DNA from: Chara braunii
Taxonomy: Eukaryota > Streptophyta > Charophyceae > Charales > Characeae
Assembly: GCA_003427395.1 (NCBI GenBank)
Contig: BFEA01000220.1
Span: forward strand, 788,404-852,403
Direction of reading: 5' to 3'
DNA: 64,000 nucleotides
Made by a program: the position numbers and the translations under genes. A model generated the notes under the pieces. The model did no database searches. It was given only the letters and a program-made list of their open reading frames with translations, and was not told the DNA's origin. Positions 51,137 to 62,388 of this stretch are shown one piece after another. How positions within the stretch are numbered: the first letter of the stretch is position 1; each line of letters starts with the position of its first letter.

Positions 51137-54100
51137 TGTCGCGAGGTCCGCCTCTCTCCTTCACGTATCCCGGGGGCTAAGTATTCTACCCCACTCACGG
51201 GGGTTCTTTCGAGGCCCTCCCCCCCCTTGGTGGGCCAATGAACTTTTTAATCCTCTTGACAGACGGGGCACCTAACCAGAGATAACTCCCCCTTCCGTAG
51301 CGGCCCCAACTCCCTTTAGCTTTTTGAAATTGATGTGGCGCCTGGTCAAGAAGACACCCCCCCCAGTTTTTTTTTCTCCTCCGACCAGGTCCGACCTCCC
51401 CTGAATACCGTTTTCGACGGGCTTAACCAAAGGCCCGCCGAACCCTCTCGGTCAGGAGTATCTTCCGGAAGGGGACTGGCTCCCCGTTTTCGCGACTTCG
51501 AGCCGACTGCTGACAGAACGGCTTTAGACAGACAGGAGCATCTCACGAGACAGACGAGTTCCCTCTAGGGAGCGTCGAGGGCGGTTTCAACAAACCATAC
51601 CACTTAGCAGAGGCGGGCGGATACAGTCTTCCGACAAGTCCTTTTTTTGTGACAGACAAAACATCTTTCGAACAAACAGGCCGAAACAACTTTTGAGACT
51701 TTGCGAGTTTCCCCTCGTGGGCGTCGCTGACCGGCTCAACGAAACATAACTTTTTCGAGACGAATCAGACAATACAACCTTCGAACAAACAGACTGAGAC
51801 TTCTTTTCGAGACGGGCGTGTTGGGCTTCGATCAAGGGCTCGACGAAACATAATTCCTAGCCGAATTAGACAGAAGAAGTTTGAGTAAAGTCCCTTCAAG
51901 ACGGCTCGGACAAAACAATTTTTGAACAAACAGGCTGAAACTTGCTTTCGAGACAGACGCGTTGGGCGTCGCCCGCGACTCAACGAAGCATAACTCCCTG
52001 AGAAATTGGATAGAGGTAGTTAGAGAAGTGTCCCTATTACACGACTTCGAGACTACTCAGACAAATCAGCTAGCTAATCAGGCCGGTGAGGACAAGTCCC
52101 AGCGTCAGACTCAACAAAACCCTACTCCTCGCAGAACCCTGCAGAAACAACTTTCGAAACACGCCGAGCCCTTCTCGCGCGGTCGCCTTAGACAAAGTAA
52201 AGTTCCAACCCCCCCTCTTCTTCTCTGCCGCCGCCCAAGCGAGGACCACGAAGTTTTCACCTTCTCACGTCCCCTCCCCCTTTCTCTATCTCTTTCTCCC
52301 CCTCTCTCTCGCAAGCTCGCTCCTTCGCTCGCTAGCTCGCCAGTGCAGGTACCCGTCACGACTTTGCAGTCTTTCCCTTCTCCGTCGAGTGGTGAGGTTC
52401 TACGAGGTTGTGGGAAGACGTTTGCGTGACCGAGGCCCGCCCCCAATCCTCAGATCGACAAAGGTGGCAAATTCGGACACAGGTCGGCCCGTCGACCTGC
52501 CCCGTGACTTTAGAACCGACTTATAATCAGGCAGTGCTCTTCATCTCTCCTTCTCTCACTCTCTCCTTCTCTCTCTCTCTATCTCGCAATCTCTCTCTCT
52601 TCTCTCTCCCTCTCTCTATCTCTCTCTTCTCTCCTCGCTCTCTCTTTCTCTCTCTTTCTCTCTCTAGTTCGCTTGCTTGCTCGCTCGCTTGCCTATGTGG
52701 GAGCGCGTCGCGGCTATGCGGTTTTTCTTCTTCCTCAATGGGTGCCCTGGGCTCAACGAAGTCGCGAGGCGGCTCTTACGTGCCCGAAGCCCGCCCTTCT
52801 CGTCGAATCGGTAATGGGAACCACCTCGGATGCGGCTTCGGATGGACTCCAGACTATTCGGTGCCTAGGTGTTCTCCCTCTCTGTCTTTCTCTCCCTCTG
52901 TCCCTCTCTCTTGCTTTCCCTTCTCTCTTTCTTCTTGCCGGGGCTGGCCGATCGCCCCCCCCCTCCCTTCGTGGGGCGGCCCCGCCAATGCCCCCTCATT
53001 TCGGTTATGGAAGACCCTCCGCCGAAGCTCCCCTAGGTATGCTATCTCACTCGCTCCTTCCTCTACACCTCCGGTGCGCTCGGGTCACCTCCTCATGTAC
53101 TTCCTTCTACGTACAACCTCAGACGCCGACCGGCTCCCGAGGTGGCATCCCGCTTGCCTAGTCCTGTGCAGTACCGCGCACGCAGAGCGCTTCCACGGGT
53201 GCGGGTCTTCTCCTTGCGTACTCTCGTCCGTTCTTCGCGACGGTGCCTCCCTCCCTTCTCTCTCTTCGCCTGCGAACCCACCGATTGTCTTGGCAGTGAC
53301 GAGCGCTTCTCCGGGTGCTAAATCGCGCACACCTCCGACCCGTACGTGAGAAAAGATCTCCTCGTGCCCCCCTATTCTCTCTTCTCCCCTTCTTTTATAC
53401 TCATTTCCCTCTTTCTTCCATCGATCCTCCCCTCTTCCTCTCCCCCCAATCACTGCGCCCTCGGCTCTTCTTCACTTCCTCTCTTCTTCCCGCCAAAGTC
53501 TGCCGAAATTTTTAGTTATTTACCAAATTTCTCCTTTGCCTCCCGCTCACTTTTCGAAAGCATTCAACCGGCCTTCAACAAATCTCCCCACCCACTTCTT
53601 CGTGCTTTTCACTGAACTTGGGCCGCACCCCGGCCCGGTACACGCACCTGTCACACCCCCCTATTCCCTGCCTTCGGCAGGCTAGAAAAGGGACCGTGCC
53701 AATTCTTGCTTCTTGACCCTCCCCACGTAGGTCCCTTGCTTCGCTCGTATTTGGACTGTATCCTTGCCACAATTCATGCAGCAACCTTCCCACTTCTGCT
53801 TGGCAAGCGCTAAACGTTCTGCCGACCCCCTCCTTCTTGATCCTCCCAGCCTTTCGTCCTCCTTTACTCGTAACCACTTTGATCTTTCGTCTCTCGGACC
53901 CACCAATCGCTCTTGCCGTTTCGCTCTGGGTTTGGATTGCCCTTCGCAGCCGTGCCCCCAGACGGTTGAAAACACTCTTTTCTTCGCCCCGAGTCACCAG
54001 CTGGATCCGCCACCACTCACACCTCCCCCCCCAGTTGTCTCCTCGCTTCGGCACTTCGGAGGATGACTTAGCCTTTCGACGGTTGGTCTCTTGCTGCTTA

Positions 54101-55147
54101 AATCCCTATTCTCTAAGGCCCGGCCCCACCTACCCGCGGCTGTCGACCTGCCCGTTGTCTCCCCTTCATCCCCACCCTCTCCATTGCGTCTTCCTGCCCT
54201 TGGTGTCACCGAAGCCCGACTCTTCTTCCGTTCGCCTCCCTCTCACTTCCACCCGTTTGACAGCGTCCTCCCGCCCTTGGTGTCGGCGAATCCCAGGGCC
54301 GCCCATCGGACTTCCTTCCAACTCCCTTACGTTGTACCGTGTCTGAACCTGGCCAGGTATTTGAGCTTCTGAGTTTAGCATGCCTCCTACGGTTTTCAAG
54401 AACAGTCTTTTGGCAACCCCACCCGACGACGGTTGCCCTTCCCACTCCGAAGACGTCTGTCCCTTCTCCCTTCTTTGGTCTGATTCACGGGTCACGGCAT
54501 CCTCAGTTTCGGGTCAACCCTGCACCCCCGGCTGTCGGAGCTGTCTGGGATCACAATCCTCTTTCCCTCCCCGTGGTCCCTCATATAGCGACCCCGATGC
54601 TTTGGCCGCCAGCTTCCGGCTGACCGATCGGCTGCCTCGACAAGCCCAGGTTCCTTCAGAGTTCAACACGCCTCAATCTCTCATGATTTCGCTGGACGCC
54701 GTGTCAGAATTGCGTTGCCGTATTGCTTGGCGGAGCCGTGGAATTTCTCCGGATCTCCCGGGACCGTAGTGCAATCAAATTTTCCCTCGTGCGCCCGCGG
54801 TAGCCGGGAGATTCTTCACGCCCGAGGTCCTGGACCGCTTCCGACCGCCCATTTCTTGTCCGGTCAAGGCCTCTTCTGATCCATGTTGCCTTCCCCGACT
54901 TTTTCAGATCTTTGCACCGAAACTTCAATCTTTTATGATCCGCCCGAGCCCGCTTGCGTCCAAGGTTGGGACCGTTCCTCCAGCCAATCGCAAGGTTAGT
55001 ATGAAGACCCGGACGCCCGAGGTCATCCACAAACAGCATGTCCACACGCACACATACGACAAAACCCAATCAAAACAGCAAAAAAAAAGGAAAAAAAAAC
55101 GCATATTTCAAAAAACAAAACCTCGGCGGGTAGATAGCCGCTCGACA
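51137..55147 (-). mobile_element. ~4.0-kb long terminal repeat (LTR), minus orientation
   Basis: The minus-strand LTR begins TGTCGAGCGGCTATC at 55147 and ends ...GGACCTCGCGACA at 51137, giving TGTCG...CGACA inverted ends. It is followed after AAG by the primer-binding site. The first ~250 bp recur, diverged, at 47965-48218. The body is C/T-rich on plus with CT tracts at about 52540-52660. Open frames in it (for example 52408-53349 plus) are Ser/Leu/Pro-rich and have no domain. It abuts the 3' UTR of the LINE. No target duplication could be shown. Confidence 0.6.
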
Positions 55148-55418
55148 ACGGTAGGCTTCGGTCCGTGTTGAAGGCATCAGATGAACATTACGAGACTGTA
55201 TCAGTTTTGTTTCGAGTGGCCGTTGTGTATGGGCGTCATTATATGTAGGCAGAATGACCTCCCATCTCCCAACCCCCCCCTTTGGGGCAGTAGTCGTCAG
55301 TCCGCGTTGAGCATCATCAAGCTGCGTTAGCTGTATTTTGAGTCTGTCCGTGGCTGTCGGGGTTTGGTCTGTACCCAAGTCTGTAAACAATCGTACTTGA
55401 GTCGGGGAGTATATTGTA
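55148..55418. other. Spacer between LTR and LINE tail
   Basis: A short noncoding stretch; possibly the LINE's outermost 3' UTR or old flanking sequence. A minus-strand open frame (55070-55390) crosses into the LTR and has no recognised domain. Confidence 0.35.
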
Positions 55419-55446
55419 GTCTCCCTAACCCCTAACCCCTAAACCC
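55419..55446 (-). repeat. Telomere-like tract at the LINE 3' end
   Basis: Minus strand: AGGGTTTAGGGGTTAGGGGT then TAGGGAG. This is one TTTAGGG-type and two TTAGGGG-type units, close to the plant telomere repeat. The last LINE reading frame ends at the TAG inside the first unit. Confidence 0.75.
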
Positions 55447-56101
55447 TGAGGACCACAGCAGCTCCTATCATCGCAGATGACAATAATCCATACATTGAAA
55501 AAACGCCCACTCTTGTCGTATTGATCCCCTGACCCCGTCCTGAGGCGGGTCCCTGGTCGGCGACTGTTGTCGCTCTTCTTCTGACGATTCGACGTCTTGA
55601 GGTCACGTAGTTGCCCCTTTCTTCTGCTGCATTGTGAAAGGATATCAGGCCGTTAGCAATGCGGGAGCGGGAGGGGTAGGGGTGTAAGGGACGAGCAAAA
55701 AGTTGGTCGGCAGGAACGGGACCGCAAAGTCTTGCAGGGTTTTCCTCTGCTAGGCCAACTCCCCTACCCTCCAGTGTTTCCAGTTTATGTTGAGATCGTG
55801 TTGCAGTACAGAGAAGAGACGGTGGGGGTCTTGCCATATCTGGCAATACGATTCCCTAATAGCCTCCCTTAGAATGGCATCCTTCTCTTCTCTACAGTCC
55901 AAACTGGTGGTCTTTTCTCTCATAGGAGCATCTTGCTCTCTAGGCTTGCATGAGGACATGTATCCTCGTATATGAGAAGAGGTTAACCAGGAACGGAGAC
56001 CAGTTTGCAAGCAGGTGTTGATTTTCGCCGAGGAGGATGAGACCAAGGTCCCAAGGTATGTGGTGGTATGTCAACGAGTGGAATGCTGCATCCCACCACC
56101 T
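55439..56101 (-). pseudogene. LINE ORF2 C-terminal tail
   Basis: Two overlapping frames carry the pieces. 56046-55750 has MVSSSSAKINTCLQTGLRSW ... REQDAPMREKTTSLDCREEK, ESYCQIWQDPHRLFSVLQHD. Then 55846-55439 ends ...GLLSSAMIGAAVVLRV. A frameshift near 55760-55800 separates them. It continues the zinc-knuckle frame of 56102-56911 and is typical of the variable end of plant-type LINE ORF2. Confidence 0.6.
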
Positions 56102-56924
56102 TCATATCTGGGCCGCCATCGGGCAAGCCAAAAGGCAGTGCTCAAGAGTTGCCCTGGCAGGCTGTGTGGCCCGACCGCAGTACGTGCAGATGGGGGACAA
56201 CAATCCTTTTTGCTCGAGATTTGTTCTAGAGACAATCCAATCGGGGGTGGGGAGACAACGATGTAAGATTTGCCATTGCAGGGATCTGAGGCTTGTGGGC
56301 ATGAGTTTAGCATATTTGGTCCAAGGGAGGGTGCGCAGCAGTGGGTCAAGTGGTGAGTCCTGCTCCCATCTGTGTAAGATCGTATCCCCAATCTGTTGTT
56401 GAGGTCGGGCTGCCTTATACCCACCTTTAACCGTGTAGTCCCAGATATGCGGGTTTTGTTGGCCCGTCCATTCCCATTCGTCCGGGTCGAATGGGAGCAG
56501 AGCTACGGGTGTAGACGGCTCATACACCTGGAATCCTTTGTCCCGGTCCCCCACGACTATGATATTTATCAATCTCACCCACGATTCTGTAATGTCGGAG
56601 TCCTCATCCCGGCTTAGGTGGGAGAGCTGCTTCCCCGGGGCGTATAGGTCGAAGACCTCCAGTGTGCAGTTCCCACCATTTTTGTTGGAGACTCTGTAAA
56701 CTTTCTTCGGTCGTGGCAGGTCTACATGTTTGACCACCCAGTCATGGGGCCGAATCGTCGGGCCTGTTTTGAGAGTCTGCTGCCAGGCCAGCGGTAGTGC
56801 ATCGATGAGCTGGCGAGCCTTCTCTTCGATATTCCTCACATGTTTCAGCTTAGTACGTAGGCCATCCAGCGAGAGCCATTTCTGTTCGACTTGGTCCCAG
56901 AGGTTACCCACTGTATAGATCCCT
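56102..56924 (-). pseudogene. LINE ORF2 zinc-binding (zf-RVT-like) region
   Basis: GNLWDQVEQKWLSLDGLRTK, then WDYTVKGGYKAARP, LMPTSLRSLQWQILHRCLPT, ICTYCGRATQPARATLEHCL. The C..C....H..C pattern (CTYC...EHCLLAC) is the zinc-knuckle found after RT in many plant LINEs. It is separated from the RT by one extra base in an A8 run (plus-strand T run at 56924-56931): with one A fewer the frames join as WAKKGIYTVGNLWDQ. Confidence 0.82.
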
Positions 56925-58094
56925 TTTTTTTGCCCAGATCAGCCACGATGAGTTGGTTGTGAGTACAAAGGGGGTCCCGCCGTCATTCAGGATAAAGGGG
57001 TTTCCGAACAGTCGCTGCCTCCACACAGTGTGCCACCTGTTGGGCGTGCGCTTTTGTTTGGGACCTCGCGTCCTCCATAGCTTAATCATGGTCGGCCAGA
57101 GGGGGTCGTTGTGAATGTCCTGCCTGGTGGCACGTGATGCGCCACTGACTTGTGTTTGTCGGCGAGGGCTTGGGATCGACCAGTGGTTATTGGTCAGCCA
57201 TTGGAACGGGTGTATGTGATCGGAGGGCCCCAACTCCGGCGCCAGCCCAGCTATTTGCACACAGGCCAGAGGCCTCCATGGAATATCATTTCCTACAAGG
57301 AGTCTGGTTAGTACTTTGAACATCATAGCGTCAGTCTCCCTCTGACGGTCAAGTATCCCCATCCCCCCTACGGATGTCGGTTGTGTGAGAGTGTCCCAAC
57401 CCACCCTATTCAGGCACCCGTCCGCTTTTGCGTTGTTCTTCCATAGGTACGTTGTGAGCGCTTTCCTCAGTCGGGTGTGTTGCTGCGGTGTCAGTGGCCA
57501 CACCACTAGTTTGTACCATATAGCTGCGAGGATGGCATTGTTGATCGCCAGCGCACGTCCAACCAGCGATGTGTGCAGTCCCTCCCATCTCGCAAGGCGG
57601 TCGATGACCATGTTCACGAGGTTGTCTCCATGATCCGCCGGGGGTCCCATCGCTGTTAGCTTCACCCCCAATATCCTAATAGCGTCATCTTTTCTCACCC
57701 ATGCTACGCACGGGGTCGGTGGCGGGGGCACGTCATGAGGATGGAGCCACCATCCCTCTGTCTTTGAGCCCCAATTCACTTTCATGTCCGCCGCCAGTGA
57801 AAAGAGGTGTATAGTTTGGGTGAGGGCTTGCAGACTGTCTCTATCCGCATGTATGAGGACCGTGAGGTCATCAGCAAACAACGATGTCACCGGAATAAGA
57901 TGATCCGGAATCTCCGGGATCGGTATTTTACTGATTTTGGGGTGGACTCTAATCAGTGCTGCGAGGGTCTCCATGACTATAACAAAGAGCAACGGTGCTA
58001 TGGGATCCCCTTGGCGGACTGATCTCTGCAATGTGATCGGTGGTGAGAGGTGGCCATTGAGCATGATGTTTGTGGTGGCCGATCTGTGGAGGAT
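56904..58094 (-). pseudogene. LINE reverse transcriptase, second half
   Basis: ILHRSATTNIMLNGHLSPPI, SVRQGDPIAPLLFVIVMETL (motif B), PVTSLFADDLTVLIHAD (motif C, the FADD catalytic pair), then MKVNWGSKTEGWW (thumb), VNMVIDRLARWEGLHTSLVG and GRALAINNAILAAIWYKLVV. It is in the same frame as the first half; a single TGA (58095-58097, after QFCQWV) lies between. Catalytic residues are intact. Confidence 0.87.
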
Positions 58095-58813
58095 TCACAC
58101 CCATTGGCAGAATTGAGAACCGAAATTCATTTTTGGCAAGCACATGTCCAGGAAGTCCCAATCGACGTGGTCATATGCTTTCTCAAAGTCTATGAATAGT
58201 ATGGCTGCTTGGACTCTGCGTTGGCGTGCATATTTGATAGTCTCGTTGACTAGCAGGATGTTATCCTGGATATTGCGGTTGGGCATGAGTCCCGTTTGAT
58301 CCGGGTGGATCAGCAGGTTCATGTATGGCAACAGGCGGATAGTGAGAGCTTTGGCCACCAGTTTGTAGGGGACTGGGAGGAGGGTGATAGGTCTATAATT
58401 TCTGATGTCCTCCTTGTCTCCCTTTTTATAGAGGAGCGTCGTGACCCCTTGACCAATCATACCCCCAAAGTAGCCTTCCTCTTGGACAACCCTTATGTAA
58501 TCCATCAGATCATCTTTGAGGAGGTCCCAGAACAACACCCAAAACTCTTTTGGGAAATAATCAATCCCTGGTGTCTTCTCATCTTCCATGTCCTGCAAGG
58601 CCTCTCATATCTCTTCCTGCACGAGCGGCCTATCCAAGTCCGATTTTTGTTCTTGCGTCAAGCGCGAGTGCACAGTGCTAAGCAGCCCGTCCCTGGCCTC
58701 CCGGACGTCGTCGGGATTTTTTGTGGGGGTACCCGATGTAAACAGGTCCTTGTAATATTTGGCCGCGTAGTCGGTTATTGCATAAGCGTTCGTAGCAGCC
58801 GGAGCACTGTCAT
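58095..58813 (-). pseudogene. LINE reverse transcriptase, first half
   Basis: The frame reads NAYAITDYAAKYYKDLF, a TGA near 58606 (EEI-stop-EALQDM), then DEKTPGIDYFPKEFW, LLYKKGDKEDIRNYRPITLL (fingers), GLMPNRNIQDNILLVNETIK and ILFIDFEKAYDHVDW (motif A with its Asp). Upstream, a frameshift near 58820 separates it from the endonuclease-linker frame. Confidence 0.85.
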
Positions 58814-59538
58814 CTAGGGGTTGCTTGAGCGCGGGACAGCTGAAGCCCGCGAGCGGGCTTTTGCTTTATTGAAGAAGGACCTTGCCATCGTGTCGTCGGT
58901 GTGTTCTCTTTTTATTCTAGTCTGTATCCTCCATGCCTGCGATTGCCTTTCTATGCAGGCCTGAAGGTGGTCTCTTGTTGCTTGCAGCTTTTCGAAGGAG
59001 GGGGTGTGCTGGGGGTATTCTGTCGTGGCCTCATCCCATTCCTCAAGCTCCCGCATGAGGCGGTCGATTATCGCCTTGCGGTCTCTCGCCGTCTGGACGG
59101 AAAATTTCTTGGCCATGTCTCTCAGTTGGGCGATCCCGTCGTTGAACCAGGTCACGGTTCGACCTGCTTCCGGTTGCGGTTTTGTGGAATGCCAATATTG
59201 CCAAAACTCCCGTACCATTTCCTTGAATTTGGTGAGTTGCAACAGCGACGTGTTGAGCTTGTAGAAGCCCAGGCCTCTTTTGATTTGGGTATGGAAGGAG
59301 AGGCCCAGAGTTATCATCCTGCGGTCGAAGGATTTGCACGGGCTGATTGCGGTTATTTCTGTAGTCGTAGTCAAGCCCATCAGTTCCTTCGATACCAGCG
59401 CAAGATCTATTCGCGAGCTGGCCAAGCCCCGGGCGCCTCTGGAGGATAAACAGGTGGCTTTTTGGGCCGGGTGCAGTATTCTGTATGCGTCTTCAAGTTC
59501 CCTGTCTGGCATCAGCTATTTCAGCATCAATATGTCCG
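58814..59538 (-). pseudogene. LINE endonuclease C-terminus and linker
   Basis: LMPDRELEDAYRILHPAQKA, then ARGLASSRIDLALVSKELMG (the SRIDxxLxS block of APE endonucleases) and CKSFDRRMITLGL where SDH(x)PV/L is expected; the catalytic His motif seems lost here. A helical linker follows (RDRKAIIDRLMRELEEWDEA). It is out of frame with the endonuclease start; the shift is near 59545, and a TAG precedes LMPDREL. Confidence 0.75.
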
Positions 59539-60060
59539 AGCCCAGCTCCGGCAACGAGGGGGGTTCCAGATCCACCCTTCTCCGAATCCAGGGTGGTGTT
59601 GAAGTCCCCTATCATAATGGTTGTGGCATCGTTCGATACGTTTTGGAGCAGGGCAAGCCACAGGTCCACCCTGTCGACAGGATCGTTGGGTGCATACATG
59701 TTAACAAGGTAGAACTCGTCATCCTCAAAAGCCACTTTGAGGCACACCCACCGACCTTGCTGGTGATCGTGTTGCACTGACAACGGTTTAAGTTTGGAGG
59801 ACGGCGGGAGCCATATTGCAACTCCGACCGACGCTCTGTCAATTGTTGGCGCCGAGTAGCTTGTGTAGGGCCATACGAATTTGGCCTTCGCTGCATGTTG
59901 GGGTGTGTGTTGGAGGTGAGTTTCCTGAATGCACACCGCATCAGGCCACCCACCAGAGACCGGGGATCTGATCATATCCTATATAGCCGTCTTTTTATCT
60001 GTTGTTGCTTGGATGAGGCCGTTAACATTGAGTGAACGAATGTCTATGTCTGCCCCGGCT
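59493..60060 (-). pseudogene. LINE APE-type endonuclease, N-terminal part
   Basis: ADIDIRSLNVNGLIQATTDK (the N-x-N-G start), a TAG after KKTAI near 59981, then DAVCIQETHL (catalytic Glu), FYLVNMYAPNDP and TIMIGDFNTTLDSEKGG (GDFN, catalytic Asp and Asn). Magnesium-dependent nicking of target DNA is the known role. The TAG and the later frameshift make it inactive. Confidence 0.85.
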
Positions 60061-60537
60061 AGCTTGACCTCCCAGTGAGGGGGGTTTCTGATCCGAGGAA
60101 AAACAGGAGGGGATGGGGGCCGCGGGGGTGGGTAGGGCTGTTGTTGTTGAGCGGGCAGGGCCGATGCAGCGATCGGGAGGCGGGGAGAACGGGGTTTGCG
60201 GTTGACGGCAGTCCCATGTCCATGTCAGCCAGGGGTTGCATTGATCCTTGGCTTGTAAGAGCTTCGGTCATCGGATTAGTACGACTCATCATAGTGCAAC
60301 AATATTAACTTAAGGTTGTAGTTGTATATTCAGCACACAGTTCCTCAGCTAATCAGTTTGATGGGGAGGACGGTGGGGGGATCATCCCATTGGTTTTGTT
60401 CTTGTAGCACGTTGTCTTCCAAGAATAATTGCATAAAGGTGAGGACTCCAGGTTGCGTCCAAGCATCGCTGGCTATGAATCATGAGACGCTGAAATCCAT
60501 CAGCAGTTGGTGTGTAAACCAGCTGAAGTTAGCCTTT
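60061..60537 (-). other. ORF1-ORF2 junction
   Basis: A short Pro/Ser-rich frame (60292-60059) with no domain runs into ORF2 out of frame; the rest is open only in short pieces. It is probably the ORF1-ORF2 spacer with shifts. Confidence 0.4.
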
Positions 60538-61635
60538 CTACAGTCTGGTTTTGGGATCAATGAGCAGAATGACTGGTATGATGCCTTTCGGAAGTGTGAG
60601 AGAGGTGGGCAAGACCGCCCCCATCACCCCTTCCGTACACCTCTCCCTGACCCAGTACTTGAGTCGTTTCCGGATGACCGTCGTGGATGGGTTGCCCATC
60701 CACCCTTCCAGTGTCAGTTTGTCCGGGGGGATAGGTTGAGGCAGGGAATGGTGCTGCTGTGGCGGCCTAAGACCCAGCACCCACTGCCCTGCTCTCTTCA
60801 CCCTGGTGAACGGAACAATGACAACCCCTGGTGGCAGAGCAGCCGGGACCTCGTCATCGTCCTCCAGCCTCACCAGTTGGCCCATCCTTTTGGGTGGGAG
60901 GTGTGGCTTATCCTTGGCTTGGGCAGAGGCTTCCGCGGGGTGCAGGGTAAGCCCTCGTCCCTGCTATGGTGCAGGGAGGGAGCATATTTGTCGATCTGCT
61001 CCCGTGGACTATCGTCTATTCACCACGGTCGGCGGGTTCCTGTGCGGGAGGGCATGCAGCGTATCACACAGCTCGTGGATGAGCACTTTAGGCCAAGCGA
61101 GGCCTTCGTGGCAAAATGCCTCTAATTCCGTGTGTGATGGGTTGTGGGCAGGGGTCACTTCCCCAGTCCCGAACATCCTGGTCACATATTCCTCCATTTT
61201 GTCCAAGAATTCATTAACCATAAGGACTATCGCAGCCGCGACATCCATCTAGTCTATAGCAGACACATTAACATATTTTTCAACAGTCGCCAAGACACGG
61301 GGGTTGTACATAAGAACAATTTTCGCCTCCCCCCAATGTTTGCCGTTGAGCCTATCCGCAGGCTTGTCTTGTGACAGTGAGAAGATCTTGACCAAAGTCC
61401 ATTCCGTAAGGAATTCCAAATTTTGCTTAACCTCATTGTTGGCGGCCTGTGGTGGGGGCGGGGGAGGCGGGCTGTCTCTGCGCAGTTTTGGCGGCGCTGG
61501 TACTGCCACCTGGATGTCCATGTCAGCCGGCAGCTGCGGGTGTTGAACCTCGGTCCCATCCAGGGCCGAGGTGTCCATATCTTGAGCCTGACCATCTTCA
61601 ATGTGAAGGCTCCTCTCACTCGTACACCTCAGCAA
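60538..61635 (-). pseudogene. LINE ORF1, C-terminal conserved part
   Basis: Three pieces in order. 61635-61249 is Pro-rich then EVKQNLEFLTEWTLVKIFSL, HWGEAKIVLMYNPRVLATVE and ends VSAID. A TAG directly abuts ATG, and the same frame goes on as 61248-61009 (MDVAAAIVLMVNEFLDKMEE, HTELEAFCHEGLAWPKVLI). After a shift, 60885-60538 has MGQLVRLEDDDEVPAALPPG, WVLGLRPPQQHHSLPQPIPP and KLTLEGWMGNPSTTVIRKRL. Complex, non-repetitive sequence suggests the RNA-binding or multimerising domain of ORF1, but I cannot name the fold. Confidence 0.6.
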
Positions 61636-61728
61636 CTGCTGCTCCGGGGGTAGTGTTATGTGTTTTTGCAGTACAGCTTGCTGTTGCCAAAATGTGTGCA
61701 GTTGTTCCTGTTGTTGGTGCAGAACTTG

Positions 61729-62100
61729 TTATTGTTGACAACACAACTGATGTTGCCACTGCAAGTGCATGTGTTGGAGGAACTGTTGCTGTTGTATCAT
61801 CCGTTGTTGGTGTTGCTGTTGATGGTACTGTGCGAGTTGAGTTTGTAACAGGATGTGGTACTGCTCCTCGTACTCTCTTTGTTGCATGGCCTGTTGTTGT
61901 TGAAACAGGTGAGCTTGTTGCGCTGTTTGGTACAACACTTGGATTTGCGCTTGGTGTAAGCTTTGTTGCTCTTGCCGTTGGGCTTGCTCCTGCCATGCCA
62001 GCTGTTGTTGTTCATATTGCCATGCTTGCTGTTGCTGCTCTAGATGCAGCGTGTGTAACTGCTGTTGGCCAAGAAGAGGCATTTCCAATTATAGCTGTTG
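61729..62100 (-). pseudogene. Glutamine-rich segment of LINE ORF1
   Basis: 119 codons of Gln, Leu, His and Ala (QQQLHTLHLEQQQQAWQYEQ ... QQHQQRMIQQQQFLQHMHLQ), ending at a stop after CCQQ. It is the spacer between the Ser/Pro region and the conserved part. Confidence 0.6.
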
Positions 62101-62388
62101 AGCTCCCTGGTGTGGTGACAGCTGGCGTGTTTGGTGAGAGCCATCGTCCAACTGTTGTGCATCATCCATGCAGTGGTCCTTGAGAGGCTCCCGGGATGGC
62201 GGTAGTTGTTGCCGTTGCTGTTGCTGCGGCTGTTGGTAGGTAGCGCCCAGTTGTTGTGCATCCTCCTCGCTGCCACCCGCAAAAGCCTCCTGGGTTTGGC
62301 AGTGGCTATGTTCGGGGTGGAAGTCGGATGGGTGACTCTGCTGTCGAGGTTGATTTTGAGTTTGCTGCTCCGGGAGGGCGTTTGAGAT

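Noticed and set aside
52408-53349. 313-codon plus-strand frame in the LTR
   Set aside because: Ser/Leu/Pro-rich translation of CT-rich LTR sequence; it lies opposite to the element's orientation.
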